This document shows, in pieces, positions 63,767-64,000 of a stretch of 64,000 nucleotides of DNA. The first letter of the stretch is position 1. Each line of letters begins with the position of its first letter. The position numbers and the translations under genes were made by a program. The notes beneath the pieces were generated by a model. That model made no database searches, was not told the origin of the DNA, and saw only the letters and a list, made by a program, of their open reading frames with translations. The stretch is from the NCBI RefSeq assembly GCF_039710355.1, contig NZ_JBDKWZ010000003.1:62001-126000 (forward strand). Direction: 5' to 3'. The stretch is from Rapidithrix thailandica. Lineage in GTDB: Bacteria > Bacteroidota > Bacteroidia > Cytophagales > Flammeovirgaceae.

Positions 63767-64000
63767 TTAAAACTTAATCAGAAGTAAAGTGTAATCATCG
63801 TCAATATAAGTCTCCCCGGAAAACTGATAAGCTTGTGCCAATAAGGTCTGATAAATCTCTTCCAAGGGTAAATGATGGTGTGCTTCCAGAAATACCTTTA
63901 AGCGATCGAAACCAAACTGCTCCCCCGTGACTTTGTTTTTACTTTCAATCAATCCATCGGTATAAAGGAGCATAATATCCCCTTCCCGGTATTCAAAAAT
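63767..64000 (-). CDS. SpoIIE/RsbU-type PP2C phosphatase, C-terminal fragment (5' end outside window)
   Basis: The frame runs off the right edge; 77 C-terminal codons are visible. They read FEYREGDIMLLYTDGLIES, then the family helix and the metal-binding IDDDYTLLLIKF end, typical of the PPM/SpoIIE phosphatase domain. It would dephosphorylate the STAS protein encoded 48 bp downstream. The sensory N-terminus is not in the window. Confidence 0.88.
   Translation of the reverse strand: MFEYREGDIMLLYTDGLIESKNKVTGEQFGFDRLKVFLEAHHHLPLEEIYQTLLAQAYQFSGETYIDDDYTLLLIKF

Noticed and set aside
1..64000. CRISPR arrays, prophage, integrase or transposase genes, rRNA and tRNA genes
   Set aside because: No regularly spaced direct repeats, recombinase motifs, or cloverleaf/rRNA-like sequence were found when reading the gaps.

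Overview
The window is a stretch of chromosome from a member of the Bacteroidota, most likely a Cytophagales-type marine or soil bacterium. The reasons are: a very large exported alpha-2-macroglobulin protein carrying SusC-like plug sequence, Bacteroidetes-type SPOR and carboxypeptidase-regulatory-domain proteins, a DUF2795 protein, several start codons without a Shine-Dalgarno sequence, and moderate G+C with frequent AT-rich gaps. No rRNA, tRNA, CRISPR array, integrase or transposase gene was seen. Most genes are core or housekeeping genes in short transcription units, many of them closed by readable intrinsic terminators.

Layout. 1-5793 (minus, cut by the left edge): alpha-2-macroglobulin-like protein with two CarboxypepD_reg-type domains and a TonB-plug-like segment. 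5981-9096: sucD and dnaK. 9388-12762: outer-membrane barrel protein, purE, a universal stress protein and an Ppx/GppA phosphatase. 13209-21227: M16 peptidase, membrane-anchored TPR protein, pdhA, ispD, DUF2795 protein, SPOR protein, fumC, dtd. 21436-25251: uvrB and a HAMP-GAF membrane protein.

25476-31989 (minus): a probable operon built around arsenosugar-type genes. In transcription order it holds a polyferredoxin membrane protein, a DPM1-like glycosyltransferase, a processive GT2, a TIGR04282-like glycosyltransferase, an AhpD-like peroxidase-type protein and the radical SAM protein ArsS. No arsM methyltransferase or arsR is present in the window.

32520-42209: PAS histidine kinase, MFS and MATE exporters, miaE, a GH3 lipoprotein and pabB. 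42213-49266: a cNMP-domain histidine kinase with its response regulator, a DASS anion transporter divergent from a porin across a perfect inverted repeat, a second tandem-Usp protein and TerC. 49440-53456: a very large superfamily 1 helicase whose start codon is not ATG. 53519-58365: TPR protein, small putative lipoprotein, methyltransferase, globin and two exported proteins. 58555-62922: mreB, mreC, mreD, a small basic protein and a GT9 glycosyltransferase. 62959-64000 (minus, cut by the right edge): a partner-switching module (SpoIIE-type phosphatase, STAS protein, anti-sigma-type ATPase).

The points most worth following up are the A2M/plug hybrid, the glycosyltransferase-rich arsenosugar-like operon, a shared hairpin-plus-26-bp element in front of two unrelated genes (histidine kinase and pabB), and several clean palindromes in divergent promoters (DASS/porin, globin, MATE, dnaK).
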